Part shown: positions 16,632-24,746 of the stretch, piece by piece
Position numbering within the stretch: the first letter of the stretch is position 1
Layout of the letters: every line of letters begins with the position of its first letter
Source of the DNA: an uncultured Paracoccaceae bacterium
Lineage (GTDB): Bacteria; Pseudomonadota; Alphaproteobacteria; Rhodobacterales; Rhodobacteraceae
Assembly: GCA_947493335.1 (NCBI GenBank)
Contig: CANLQO010000001.1
Location: 1,860,001 to 1,924,000 of the forward strand
Direction: 5' to 3'
Length of the DNA stretch: 64,000 nt
Position numbers and translations under genes: made by a program
The notes under the pieces: model-generated
Told to the model about the DNA's origin: nothing
Databases searched by the model: none
What the model saw: only the letters and a program-made list of their open reading frames with translations

Positions 16632-17003
16632 TCACCAGATCAAATCATAAAGAATGCACAGCCACGCGACGCCGACGCCCACAGCTGTGACCGCCACGGC
16701 CGCAGAGCCGCAGTCCTTGGCCTGCCCGGCAAGAGCGCGATGCTCTGTCCCGATATCGTCAACCACGCGTTCAATTGCGGTGTTCAGGCATTCGGCTGCA
16801 AGGATCATGATCCCGCCCATCAAGACCACGCCGCGCTCTGCGCCCGACAGCGGCAGCACAAACGCCAAGGCACCAAAGGCCGCATTGGCGACCAGCCATT
16901 GCGCAAGCGATCCTTCGGTCCGGTAGACATGCACAAAGCCCTGCCAGGACCAGATGGCCCGTTGCCGGACCCGCAGGATTTGACCCCATAACGCACGCAA
17001 CAT
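16632..17003 (-). CDS. dgkA: Diacylglycerol kinase
   Basis: 123 residues, the usual size of the prokaryotic DgkA. Three hydrophobic segments (WLVANAAFGALAFVLPL, VVLMGGIMILAAECLNTAIE and AAVAVTAVGVGVAWLCILY) and the family signature AAECLNTAIERVVDD with the catalytic Glu. It phosphorylates diacylglycerol to phosphatidic acid at the inner membrane, recycling diacylglycerol from periplasmic glycan and lipid modification. Divergent from the hemolysin III gene. Confidence 0.92.
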   Translation of the reverse strand: MLRALWGQILRVRQRAIWSWQGFVHVYRTEGSLAQWLVANAAFGALAFVLPLSGAERGVVLMGGIMILAAECLNTAIERVVDDIGTEHRALAGQAKDCGSAAVAVTAVGVGVAWLCILYDLIW

Positions 17004-17139
17004 GCATCACTCCTTCACTGTTTCGCGCAAGGATGGCCGCAGAGGCGTAGCTTGTCACATGCAATTTACCTTCCGCGGGGTAACGATTGCCTCAAGGACA
17101 CAATCGCCTACCGTTAACGTTATGCGAAAGGCCATTGCC

Positions 17140-17778
17140 ATGTATCCCGCCTATGACCGGTCCGAACGGATCGCCGATGGTGCCATGCATACCCTTGGTG
17201 TGGCCGGCGCATTGACCGGCGCGGTGCTGCTGGCCATCTGGGGCGCGATGCATCTTGGGCCGGGACAATTCGTGGCGCTGATCATCTATTGTCTGGCCCT
17301 GATCGCGACCTTCACGGCCTCGGCCTTTTACCACATGACCCCGTGGGAGGGTTTGCGCCCGACCCTGCGGCGCATCGATCACGCCGCAATCTACCTCAAG
17401 ATCGCAGGGAGCTATACGCCGCTTGTCGTCCTGATCGGGTCGGGCTTTGCCTATGGGGTCTTGGCCCTTGTCTGGACGCTGGCGGTTTACGGCATGATCC
17501 GCAAACTCTTTTTCTGGCAAACACCGGGGCGATTTGGCGCACAGCTCTATCTGGCGCTGGGGTGGATGGGGGCCGTGGTGATCTGGAAAGCTTTGCCGGT
17601 GCTGCCGCCCGTCTCGACCTCTTTGATCACAGCAAGCGGGCTGCTTTATACCTTTGGCGTGATATTCTTTAACTGGGAAAGCCTGCGCTACGCGATGGCG
17701 ATCTGGCATGGTTTCGTGCTTGCCGCCTCGGCGTGCTTGTTCAGTGCCATTGCCATCGGGGCAAGCGCGCTGGTCTAG
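17140..17778 (+). CDS. Hemolysin III / TrhA family seven-helix membrane protein
   Basis: 212 residues with seven hydrophobic segments of the PAQR/HlyIII superfamily. Key residues: TASAFYHMTPWEGLRPTLRRIDHAAIYLKIAGSYTP, seen here as SAFYH, RRIDHAAIY and GSYTP, and the last His in MAIWHGFVL; the Ser-His-Asp-His set is the proposed metal-dependent site. The bacterial role may be membrane homeostasis. ATG 17140 is preferred (GAAAGG 8 bases upstream, and family members begin near YPAYDRSERIADG); ATG 17122 is in frame. Confidence 0.88.
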   Translation: MYPAYDRSERIADGAMHTLGVAGALTGAVLLAIWGAMHLGPGQFVALIIYCLALIATFTASAFYHMTPWEGLRPTLRRIDHAAIYLKIAGSYTPLVVLIGSGFAYGVLALVWTLAVYGMIRKLFFWQTPGRFGAQLYLALGWMGAVVIWKALPVLPPVSTSLITASGLLYTFGVIFFNWESLRYAMAIWHGFVLAASACLFSAIAIGASALV

Positions 17779-17790
17779 GTCGCGCCCCAT

Positions 17791-17808
17791 GGTCAGGAAA
17801 TCCTGACC
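17791..17808 (+). terminator. Hairpin after the hemolysin III gene
   Basis: GGTCAGG and CCTGACC pair around AAAT, 12 bases after the stop. A separate perfect palindrome CTGACGTCAG lies at 17851-17860, before the next gene, and could be an operator. Confidence 0.6.
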
Positions 17809-17917
17809 CCAAATCACCTCAAACTTTCGCCAAGGTCGGGATTGCCTGACCTGACGTCAGCGACCGGCTTCGCCAGACTTCTCCCCATCGGCAAGTGCCG
17901 GATTGGGAGACGGTAAC

Positions 17918-18232
17918 ATGAGCGAGATTTTCAACACGATTTCACCAGAGGTTTTTGACGCCATCGGGGTCGCGGGGTTCGCGCTTTATGTGCTGAACTA
18001 CGGCTTGCTGACCGTGCAGCGTTTGAAATCCGAACAAGTCGCCTATTTCGTGCTGAACTGGCTGGCGGCGAGTTTGGTTCTGATCGGGTTGATGGCCTCG
18101 TTCAATCTCGCATCCGCCCTGATCCAGGTGTTCTGGATCGCAATCTCAACCGTGGGTATCTACATCCGCTTGCGCCGCCGTCGCACGCCACAGTTTGAAA
18201 GCATCCGCAATCGCGGCTTCACGGCGTCCTAG
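17918..18232 (+). CDS. CBU_0592-family small membrane protein
   Basis: 104 residues, three hydrophobic segments (AIGVAGFALYVLNYGLL, FVLNWLAASLVLIGLMASF, LIQVFWIAISTVGIYI) and a basic tail. It matches the small CBU_0592-type family: helix one starting with an IGVAGFALYVLNYGLL pattern and the S-Y-F-x-LN turn. Function unknown. The ATG at 17918 follows GGGAGA at a good distance. Its TAG stop overlaps the convergent M48 gene's stop inside a shared CTAG. Confidence 0.8.
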   Translation: MSEIFNTISPEVFDAIGVAGFALYVLNYGLLTVQRLKSEQVAYFVLNWLAASLVLIGLMASFNLASALIQVFWIAISTVGIYIRLRRRRTPQFESIRNRGFTAS

Positions 18233-18975
18233 GCGCCGTTGGCGACCGCCTGAACCACGCGAAACCGGTCCGCATTTTGCGGATGGGTGCCCAGAAACTG
18301 ATTGCCGGGATCCGGGATGCGAAAGAAGAACTCCGCCCCCTTCAACGGATCGTAACCGCCGCGCAGCGTGATCCGCGCGCCCAGTTCATCCGCTTCCAGC
18401 TCAAATTCCTTGGAATAGGTTCGTGCCCCGATGGCTGCGCCAAATTCCTGCGCGCTTTCAATCGCTTGCGGGTCATTGCTTAGGCTGGCCAGATTGCCAA
18501 AGATGGTGGCCCCGATGATTGCGGCCTGTCGCTGCCGGTCCAGATGTCCCGCGATATGGTGGGCGGCCTCATGGCTTAGCACAAAGGCCAGTTCATCCAC
18601 ATTGCGCGCCTCTGCGATCAGCGGCAGCGTGAAGATGATGACCGGGCGGCCCGTCTCATCAACCTTCTGAAAGGCATTCATAGGCGCGCGCGGGTCAGCA
18701 TCATAAACGATCAGAAAATCACAATTGAGCCGGGGCGCCCGTTCACGGCAGACCTCTTCGGCCACTGGTTCAATGGTGTTGATCACTTCGATAAAGTTGC
18801 GGACGGCGGTGCGTGACGGGACACGAGGCGGCGCACGCAATGGCACGGCATCTTGCGCATTTTCCAGAACTTCGGCGGGGATTGGCGTCTTTTCAATTGG
18901 TCCCTTGTCCGAGGGCGCAGGCACCACCGCGCAGGCCGACAGAACGGTGAAAAGACAAAGCGGGGCAAGGCGCAT
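18229..18975 (-). CDS. M48-family metalloprotease lipoprotein
   Basis: 248 residues. Lipobox VLSAC at the N-terminus predicts a lipoprotein. The zinc motif is FVLSHEAAHHIAGH (HExxH), and the third ligand is in EFELEADELGARI (ExxxD). A propeptide-like region precedes the catalytic domain. Such M48 lipoproteins (LoiP/YcaL/BepA relatives) degrade or help fold outer-membrane proteins. The usual C-terminal TPR part is absent; the sequence ends soon after GTHPQNADRFRVV, which is the standard end of the peptidase domain. Confidence 0.9.
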   Translation of the reverse strand: MRLAPLCLFTVLSACAVVPAPSDKGPIEKTPIPAEVLENAQDAVPLRAPPRVPSRTAVRNFIEVINTIEPVAEEVCRERAPRLNCDFLIVYDADPRAPMNAFQKVDETGRPVIIFTLPLIAEARNVDELAFVLSHEAAHHIAGHLDRQRQAAIIGATIFGNLASLSNDPQAIESAQEFGAAIGARTYSKEFELEADELGARITLRGGYDPLKGAEFFFRIPDPGNQFLGTHPQNADRFRVVQAVANGA

Positions 18976-19101
18976 AGGGAGGTCCGGGATTACTTGCCCT
19001 ACAACCTACTCATCCGACGCGGGCGGTCCAGCCCTCGCCCCTGACAAATGCGCGAGCATTGGGGCCTTTCGGCCATCCGGGATCGCCGCTAGGCTGAGAC
19101 C

Positions 19102-19344
19102 ATGTTTACGATCGAGCACGACTTTGACGCCACCGTTGTCACCCTTGTGGATGAGGGCAACGCCCCCTTGAAAGAGGACATTGTGATCAACGCATTCGAC
19201 GATTGCGTGACGGTCGAACAATGGGATGCGCGCCTGAACGAAGTCCGCACACTGACGTTCTCGTTAAGCCAGTTGCGTGACCTGCAGGCCGCGCTGGATC
19301 TGCCCGAGGGGATTTATCAGTTGCGGCCCGGCAAAGTCGATTGA
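19102..19344 (+). CDS. Small conserved hypothetical protein
   Basis: 80 residues, acidic, soluble. No recognised domain. The sequence has alternating strand-like stretches (FTIEHDFDATVVTLVDEG, DIVINAFDDCVTVEQWD) and one helix (FSLSQLRDLQAALDLP), so a compact alpha/beta fold is likely. Codon usage and composition match neighbours, and it has a proper ATG and stop, so it is judged real; similar short proteins occur in Rhodobacteraceae as far as I recall. Function unknown. Confidence 0.65.
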   Translation: MFTIEHDFDATVVTLVDEGNAPLKEDIVINAFDDCVTVEQWDARLNEVRTLTFSLSQLRDLQAALDLPEGIYQLRPGKVD

Positions 19345-19484
19345 CCGACAGACCGCCGGAATGATGGATCACACCTTGGACGCATGGAACGCGCGGATAC
19401 CACCGCCAGAGATGGCAAGCACCGCTGCTTTCGCACCGCACAGTTTGATTGGTGGGTCGTGACAGGCCCAATGGCTGTTTCGGC

Positions 19485-19841
19485 TTAACCGGCGAGCGCT
19501 TGCGGTACATTCACAGGGCGCATTGCCGAAACGCTGGCTCTGCCGGGCAACAAGCGGTTTGCCGTGCGGGTGGCCAGAACGGGTGCAGGCGGTCTTGGCC
19601 GGGCGGCAACGACGGTCGGTTGGACGTCGCGGACGAAACGCCCGAAAAACTGCCCAAGACAGGCCAGAAGGGCCGCACACAGGAATGCCAGCGCGATCAC
19701 TGACAGGATGCCGGGCGTGCTTGTCAAAACATCCAGACGCGGGTTTGGCAGCGACATGGACGCCAGTGCACCCGCAACGCCAAGCCCACACAGGGCCACA
19801 ATTCCGGCCAGCGCGTAGAAGAAACGTTCAAGATTGCGCAT
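19485..19841 (-). CDS. Hypothetical two-helix membrane protein
   Basis: 118 residues. Two hydrophobic segments (LAGIVALCGLGVAGALASM and TPGILSVIALAFLCAALLACLGQFF) followed by a Pro/Arg-rich, disordered C-terminal tail (AARPRPPAPV...). No known domain. The ATG at 19841 is supported by an AAGGAG box 7 bases upstream; a longer frame to 19874 has none. It stands alone, divergent from the nitroreductase gene. Confidence 0.65.
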   Translation of the reverse strand: MRNLERFFYALAGIVALCGLGVAGALASMSLPNPRLDVLTSTPGILSVIALAFLCAALLACLGQFFGRFVRDVQPTVVAARPRPPAPVLATRTANRLLPGRASVSAMRPVNVPQALAG

Positions 19842-19989
19842 ATCCGCACTCCTTTGGATCAAGCTTGGTTTCATTGGTTAACGGCCAAAGGTGGCAGGAA
19901 TGTGCGGCGGGCAAGGCATTCTGGTGCAGCCCCGGCGTTGCAGCCGATGCGCGCTGCGCCTATCTGTATCGGGACCGACAGGAGAGCCT

Positions 19990-20568
19990 ATGCCCGCACC
20001 CAATCCCGCTGCCTTCGACTTTCTGATGACGCGCCGCTCGCGTCCCGCAAAAACACTCACCGCGCCTGTGCCCGACCGGGAAACGGTCCAGATGTTGCTG
20101 ACCGCTGCGGCGCGCTCGCCTGATCACGGCAAGCTGGAACCATGGCGCTTTATCGTGTTGGAAAAGGCGGCATTGGCCAGACTGGCGCAGGCCGTACCCG
20201 CACGCGGTGCGGCCCTTGGCGTTGACGCGGACAAGATCGACAAAGCCGTGGCGCAATTCGGCAATGCCGATCTGGCGGTGGCCGTGGTTGAAAGCCCCAA
20301 GGCCAGTGAGAAAATTCCGGCCATTGAACAAACCTATTCGGCAGGTGCCGTCTGTCTGGCACTTTTGAACGCAGCCCTAGCCAGCGGCTGGGGGGCCAAC
20401 TGGCTGTCAGGCTGGGCCAGCCATGACCGCGCCTTCATCCGCGACAACCTTGGCCTGCAAGACCATGAAACCATTGCCGGTTTCATCCACCTCGGCACCG
20501 AGACAAACGCCCCGCCCGAACGGCCGCGCCCTGATCTGGACGCCATCACCACATGGGTGGACGCGTGA
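19990..20568 (+). CDS. Nitroreductase family protein (YdjA-like)
   Basis: 192 residues, the size of the short YdjA-like branch. FMN-binding positions are seen in FLMTRRSRPAKTLTAPVPD (start), AAARSPDHGKLEPWRFIVL, and GAVCLALLNAALASGWGANWLSGW and GFIHLGTE at the end. It would be an FMN-dependent NAD(P)H oxidoreductase; substrate unknown. ATG 19990 has GGAGAG 4 bases upstream. Its TGA overlaps the following gene's GTG (GTGA) if the latter starts at 20565. Confidence 0.9.
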   Translation: MPAPNPAAFDFLMTRRSRPAKTLTAPVPDRETVQMLLTAAARSPDHGKLEPWRFIVLEKAALARLAQAVPARGAALGVDADKIDKAVAQFGNADLAVAVVESPKASEKIPAIEQTYSAGAVCLALLNAALASGWGANWLSGWASHDRAFIRDNLGLQDHETIAGFIHLGTETNAPPERPRPDLDAITTWVDA

Positions 20569-21266
20569 TCTTTCAGGATTTTCTCAAGGCGCTTGGCCAA
20601 TTGCCCGACCCGCGCTTTCGCCGGGTGCTGCTGTTGGGAATTGGCCTGACGATCGCCCTGCTTGTTGGGGCTTACGCGGTGATCCTCGCGCTGATCAGCA
20701 TGTTCACCGGCGACACGATGGTCCTGCCCGGCGGGTATGAGGTGACCTGGATCGGAGACCTTTTGGGCTGGGGTTCCCTGGGGCTGATGCTGATCCTGTC
20801 AGTCTTCTTGATGATCCCCGTGGCCAGCGCGATCACCTCGCTCTTCCTCGATGATGTGGCCGCCGCGGTCGAGGATGTGCACTACCCGCATCTGCATCCG
20901 GTGGGCCGGGTGCCGTTCTGGGATGGGTTGCGGGATTCGGTGAACTTTCTGGGTGTGATCGTTGGTGCGAATGTGCTGGCGCTGATCCTTTACATCCCGC
21001 TGTTCTTTATCCCTTTTGCACCGGTGATCCTGTTCTATGCGCTGAACGGATTTCTACTGGGGCGGGAATATTTCACGGTCGCCGCCATGCGGCGCGAAGG
21101 GCGCGCAGGCGCCGCAGAGATGCGCAAGGCCAACCGGGGCGAGGTGTTTCTGGCAGGCTGCCTGATGGCGATCCCGTTGACTGTGCCGGTGTTGAACCTC
21201 TTTATCCCGATCATCGGGGCGGCGACATTCACGCACATTTACCACCGACTGGCGCGTCAGCCCTGA
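20565..21266 (+). CDS. EI24-domain membrane protein (CysZ-like)
   Basis: 233 residues and about five to six hydrophobic segments, including LLLGIGLTIALLVGAYAVILAL, LGLMLILSVFLMIPVASAITSLFLDDV and NVLALILYIPLFFIPFAPVILFYALNGFLLGREYF; the latter, with GFLLGREYF, is a good EI24 mark. The related CysZ is a sulfate channel, but many alphaproteobacterial members are uncharacterised. GTG 20565 is preferred because it starts VIFQDFLKAL, where the family begins, and is coupled with the nitroreductase stop; ATG 20553 is four codons longer. The 3' end overlaps the convergent DUF1467 gene by 10 bases. Confidence 0.85.
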   Translation: MIFQDFLKALGQLPDPRFRRVLLLGIGLTIALLVGAYAVILALISMFTGDTMVLPGGYEVTWIGDLLGWGSLGLMLILSVFLMIPVASAITSLFLDDVAAAVEDVHYPHLHPVGRVPFWDGLRDSVNFLGVIVGANVLALILYIPLFFIPFAPVILFYALNGFLLGREYFTVAAMRREGRAGAAEMRKANRGEVFLAGCLMAIPLTVPVLNLFIPIIGAATFTHIYHRLARQP

Positions 21267-21544
21267 TTGACCTCTGGTGTGGCCATCCGGTTGAACCAGT
21301 CGATATCGCGGACGCTGATCGCACCGGACCAGATCACACCGGCAATCACCGCCCAAATGCCAAAGGCCCAAATCGTGGTTATCTTGGCCTTGCGACCGAT
21401 CTGTGCATCCGCCGGGGCAGATTGATGCGTGCCGGGCACGACCTCTCCGGCGTCGCCCTGGCTGACCATTTTCAGCGGCAGGACCACGAAAAAGACCATC
21501 GCCCAGACAACGGCAAATAGGACAAGACCGGAAACCGGGCCCAT
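21257..21544 (-). CDS. DUF1467 family membrane protein
   Basis: 95 residues, two membrane segments (VSGLVLFAVVWAMVFFVVLPL and the TTIWAFGIWAVIAGVIWSG region) around a hydrophilic loop containing VPGTHQSAPADAQIGRKAKIT, characteristic of the family. Function unknown. It directly follows the methylmalonyl-CoA epimerase gene, sharing one base (TGATG), a pairing I regard as conserved in Rhodobacteraceae. Confidence 0.88.
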   Translation of the reverse strand: MGPVSGLVLFAVVWAMVFFVVLPLKMVSQGDAGEVVPGTHQSAPADAQIGRKAKITTIWAFGIWAVIAGVIWSGAISVRDIDWFNRMATPEVNQG

Positions 21545-21942
21545 CAGACCTGCTCCAGCTCGATTAGGCAGCCATTGAAATCCTTGGGATGCAGAAAGAT
21601 GACCGGCTTGCCGTGGGCGCCGATCTTGGGCGCACCCAGCACGCGCGCGCCTTCAGCCACGAGCTTTTCGCTGGCCGCATTGATGTCATCGACCTCATAG
21701 CAGACATGATGGATGCCGCCTGCCGGGTTCTTGTCCAGAAACCCCTGAATCGGAGAGCCTTCACCCAGCGGATAAAGCAGTTCGATCTTGGTGTTGGGCA
21801 GTTCGATAAAGACCACCGTGACACCGTGGTCAGGCTCATCCTGCGGCGCGCCCACATTTGCGCCAAGCGCGTTGCGATACTGTGCGCTCGCGGCCTCAAG
21901 GTCAGGGACGGCGATGGCAACATGGTTGAGACGACCGATCAT
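21544..21942 (-). CDS. mce: Methylmalonyl-CoA epimerase
   Basis: 132 residues, a single VOC/glyoxalase-fold protein of the right size. Metal ligands can be placed in GRLNHVAIAVPDLEAA (His), VVFIELPNTKIELL (Glu), GGIHHVCYEVDD (His) and FNGCLIELEQV (Glu). It interconverts (S)- and (R)-methylmalonyl-CoA between propionyl-CoA carboxylase and methylmalonyl-CoA mutase. ATG 21942 has AGGAG 8 bases upstream; longer starts up to 22038 would overlap the divergent gene's leader. Coupled to the DUF1467 gene downstream. Confidence 0.93.
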   Translation of the reverse strand: MIGRLNHVAIAVPDLEAASAQYRNALGANVGAPQDEPDHGVTVVFIELPNTKIELLYPLGEGSPIQGFLDKNPAGGIHHVCYEVDDINAASEKLVAEGARVLGAPKIGAHGKPVIFLHPKDFNGCLIELEQV

Positions 21943-22083
21943 GGCGAGAACTCCTGCTGTGTTGCGGCGCTTATGACGCTTGGCGGAATAATCGGCAAGG
22001 CGGCGGGGCAATCTGCCGCGCGTTAAGAGATGGTTCACCTTGTCATGGTTTGGTCAGGTTTGACCCTGATGAAGGAGGTGACG

Positions 22084-22800
22084 ATGGAAGGCTTGGATGA
22101 CTTCACCGCGATGCGACAGGCAACTGCGCTGCGACCGCTTTTGGGGCTGACCGTTCTTCTGGTCGAGGATAGCCGCTTTGCCTGCGAGGCTGTGCGCATG
22201 CTGTGCCTGCGCTCTGGCGCACGGATCAGGCGTGCAGATAGCCTGCAATCGGCGCGCAAACACCTCAACGTTTACCGCCCCTCTGTCGTGATCATCGATG
22301 TGGGGCTGCCCGATGGATCTGGCCTGCCGCTGATTTCCGACCTTGCGCGCGGGTCCCCGCGAATCGATGTGATCCTGGGCACCAGCGGCGATCTGGATGC
22401 AGAGGGTGAAGTGATTGCCGCCGGTGCCGATGGCTTTATGTCAAAGCCCATCGACAGTCTGGCAGCGTTTCAGACCAGCATCCTGTCTCATCTGCCTGCC
22501 GACCGGCAGCCGCCCGGCCCGCGTCTTGTGACGGATGAAGTGGTGGAACCCGACCGCGTCGCGTTCCACGATGACCTGAGCCATGTGGCAGAGGTGTTGC
22601 GCACGCCCGCGACCGATGGCTCCATCGACTATGTGACGCAGTTTTTGGGTGGTGTCGCGCGAAGCGCCGACGACAGGGATCTGCGCGATGCAGTCAGCCG
22701 CCTGAAATCCCTGCGCAAAAAGGGCGCGCCGCTGCAACAGGGCCTGTCGCAGTTGACCGATCTGGTGCAAAGCCGACTGGCCGCCAGCGGCCCGATCTAG
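22084..22800 (+). CDS. Orphan response regulator receiver protein
   Basis: 238 residues. Residues about 20-130 are a CheY-like receiver: acidic pair in LLVEDS (28-29), phosphoacceptor Asp72 in VVIIDVGLPDG, Thr/Ser at 100-101 and Lys121 in MSKPID. The C-terminal ~105 residues (from about 133) are helical and match no output domain I know. There is no sensor kinase near. ATG 22084 has a near-perfect AAGGAGGTGACG leader. Divergent from mce. The stop is shared with the convergent GNAT gene inside CTAG. Confidence 0.87.
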   Translation: MEGLDDFTAMRQATALRPLLGLTVLLVEDSRFACEAVRMLCLRSGARIRRADSLQSARKHLNVYRPSVVIIDVGLPDGSGLPLISDLARGSPRIDVILGTSGDLDAEGEVIAAGADGFMSKPIDSLAAFQTSILSHLPADRQPPGPRLVTDEVVEPDRVAFHDDLSHVAEVLRTPATDGSIDYVTQFLGGVARSADDRDLRDAVSRLKSLRKKGAPLQQGLSQLTDLVQSRLAASGPI

Positions 22801-23504
22801 ACCGTCGGGTCCAATGCTGCCAAATGCGGGCGGGTCAGGTCGGCGAGCGATTGGCGCTGATGGCCATCTGCATCGAAATTGTCCGGGGCCAACCATGCGG
22901 CATGGACCGCACCGATGTGCTGCCAATCGCCATCTGTCATGGCAAGCCAGGCCGTGTCGCGATTGCGGCCCTTGACCACCAAATGCTGGCGAAAGACGCC
23001 TTCAAAACTGAACCCCAACCTTTGGGCAGCGCGCCGGGACGGCGCATTCAGCGCGTTGCATTTCCATTCAACCCGTCGGTAGCCATGCGAAAAGGCCCAA
23101 GCAATCATCAGTGAAAATGCCTCCGTCGCGATGCGCGTGCCTTGCAGTGCCGGGGAAAAATTGACGTTGCCAATCTCGATATTCCCGCTGTCGCGCACGA
23201 CAGTATAGAAGGTCAGATAGCCCAGCGGCGCATCCGCACCTTGCGCACGCACTGCATAGGCCGGGCTTTCGCCCCGCGCTGCCACCGCCGCGATGATCCC
23301 TGCAAAGGTATCAAAATCCGCAGGCGCTTCGGAATACAGGTAATCCCAGACCTGACCTGCCCCGTCGAAAACCTGCCACAACGCTGGCGCATCCAAGGCG
23401 TCAAGCGGGCGCAGTTCGGCATAATGCCCCGTCAAATGCAGCCCCGCTGGGTCAGCAGCAGGGGTCCAGTTTTCAACGATGGGTCCAAGCGGGCGATCTA
23501 TCAT
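22797..23504 (-). CDS. GNAT family N-acetyltransferase (RimJ/RimL-like)
   Basis: 235 residues. The RimJ/RimL branch is recognised: YAELRPLDALDAPALWQVF at the start, IEIGNVNFSPALQGTRIATEAFSLMIAWAF (acetyl-CoA pyrophosphate loop QGTRIATEA), and RVEWKCNALNAPSRRAAQRLGFSFEGVFRQH. Likely acetylates an amine of a protein N-terminus or small molecule; substrate unknown. ATG 23504 is chosen; the frame upstream to 23531 lacks a ribosome site. Confidence 0.9.
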   Translation of the reverse strand: MIDRPLGPIVENWTPAADPAGLHLTGHYAELRPLDALDAPALWQVFDGAGQVWDYLYSEAPADFDTFAGIIAAVAARGESPAYAVRAQGADAPLGYLTFYTVVRDSGNIEIGNVNFSPALQGTRIATEAFSLMIAWAFSHGYRRVEWKCNALNAPSRRAAQRLGFSFEGVFRQHLVVKGRNRDTAWLAMTDGDWQHIGAVHAAWLAPDNFDADGHQRQSLADLTRPHLAALDPTV

Positions 23505-23549
23505 GGTGGGGTCCTTGTGGCCTGACGGCACCCTGCCCCGCCTGCGCAG

Positions 23550-24746
23550 TCAGAGCAACAGGCCCGGATCATCCGCCAGATCAAGCCCCGGGAAGACGAT
23601 GTTTTCAATGTCACTGGCCGATGTTCCGAACAATCCCCGGATGACCCAACCCGCCAGCGCGCGCACGTCGGATGTGGGCATCACGTCGCGACGCGCATAA
23701 AGTGCGGCTTCATCCAACCCTGGCCAGGCCCCACGGATCGCTCCCCCGCGCAAAGCGCCCCCGGCATAAAGCATCGCACCGCCAGTCCCATGATCCGTCC
23801 CGCGCGTGCCGTTCTCGAACGCGGTCCGACCGAATTCCGTCATGCAAAGGACCGCCGTCTTGTCCCAGACCGGCCCCAGCTGTGCGCGCAACGTCAGGAT
23901 CGTATCGGCAAGCCGCGCCAGCGCATTCTTCAGTGCAAAGGCCTGATTTTGATGCGTGTCCCAACCACCCAGCGAAAAGCTCGCGATGCGGGTCGCGCCG
24001 CGCAATTGCGCAGCGGCAAAATCGGCAAGGTTCACATGAACCCCGCCCGATTGCACCGCCTCCATCATCATCATTGTGTCGGCATCTTCGACCTCTGATG
24101 CCTCTTGCTCTTTCACAAGTGCTGCAATTTGAATCGCTTGCGCGGCAGCATCCCGGAAAAGGGGATCGTCATGATAAACGATTTCCAGCAACCGCTGCGC
24201 CTGCCCCGAAAGCTGCAAATTTGCGTCCGGCGACCAGCGCGACGCAGCAGCAGGCCCCGACAAGATGGCCATCCGCTCGCGCCCAATGGCATACCCCGTT
24301 TCTGCCGCAGCACCCGGCATTGTCGTCAACAAGCGGTTGAGCCAGCCCGACCCGTCGCCGCCCTGCTGAACAAAACCCGCCTCAAGAATGTCCTGCCCAT
24401 CAAAATGGCTCCGCTTGTCGCGGTAAGGGGTCGAGGTCGCCTGCACCGCACCCACCTCACCCTTTTGCCATAGCGGCAAAAGCGGTTTCAGTGCTGGATG
24501 CAGCCCCCAGAACCCATCGAGGTCCTGATGATTGCCATCATTCAACCGGGGCCGAAGCGCTGCATAGGCCGGATCGCCCAAGGGGCGGAAAGCGTCGATC
24601 CCGTCCATCGCACCGCGCAAAATGATCACCACCAGCCGGTTGTCACCGGGCGCATTGGCAAAGGCCATGGGGGTAACCAGCGGGCTTGCCGCGGCCGAAC
24701 AGCCAAGGGCAGCGCCCTTCAACAGGAATGATCGCCGATCCATCAT
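23550..24746 (-). CDS. DUF1501 domain exported protein
   Basis: 398 residues. Tat-type signal at the N-terminus: MDRRSFLLKGAALGCSAAA, ending near AFANA. The body has the DUF1501 (sulfatase-like alkaline-phosphatase superfamily) marks: LVVIILRGAMDGIDAF, SHFDGQDILEAG, FSLGGWDTHQNQ and CMTEFGRTAFENGTRGTDHGTGGAMLY. These proteins are always found beside DUF1800 proteins, as here, where the DUF1800 stop abuts the ATG with no gap. A role in a secreted carbohydrate or cell-surface process has been suggested for the family; not shown here. Confidence 0.92.
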   Translation of the reverse strand: MMDRRSFLLKGAALGCSAAASPLVTPMAFANAPGDNRLVVIILRGAMDGIDAFRPLGDPAYAALRPRLNDGNHQDLDGFWGLHPALKPLLPLWQKGEVGAVQATSTPYRDKRSHFDGQDILEAGFVQQGGDGSGWLNRLLTTMPGAAAETGYAIGRERMAILSGPAAASRWSPDANLQLSGQAQRLLEIVYHDDPLFRDAAAQAIQIAALVKEQEASEVEDADTMMMMEAVQSGGVHVNLADFAAAQLRGATRIASFSLGGWDTHQNQAFALKNALARLADTILTLRAQLGPVWDKTAVLCMTEFGRTAFENGTRGTDHGTGGAMLYAGGALRGGAIRGAWPGLDEAALYARRDVMPTSDVRALAGWVIRGLFGTSASDIENIVFPGLDLADDPGLLL

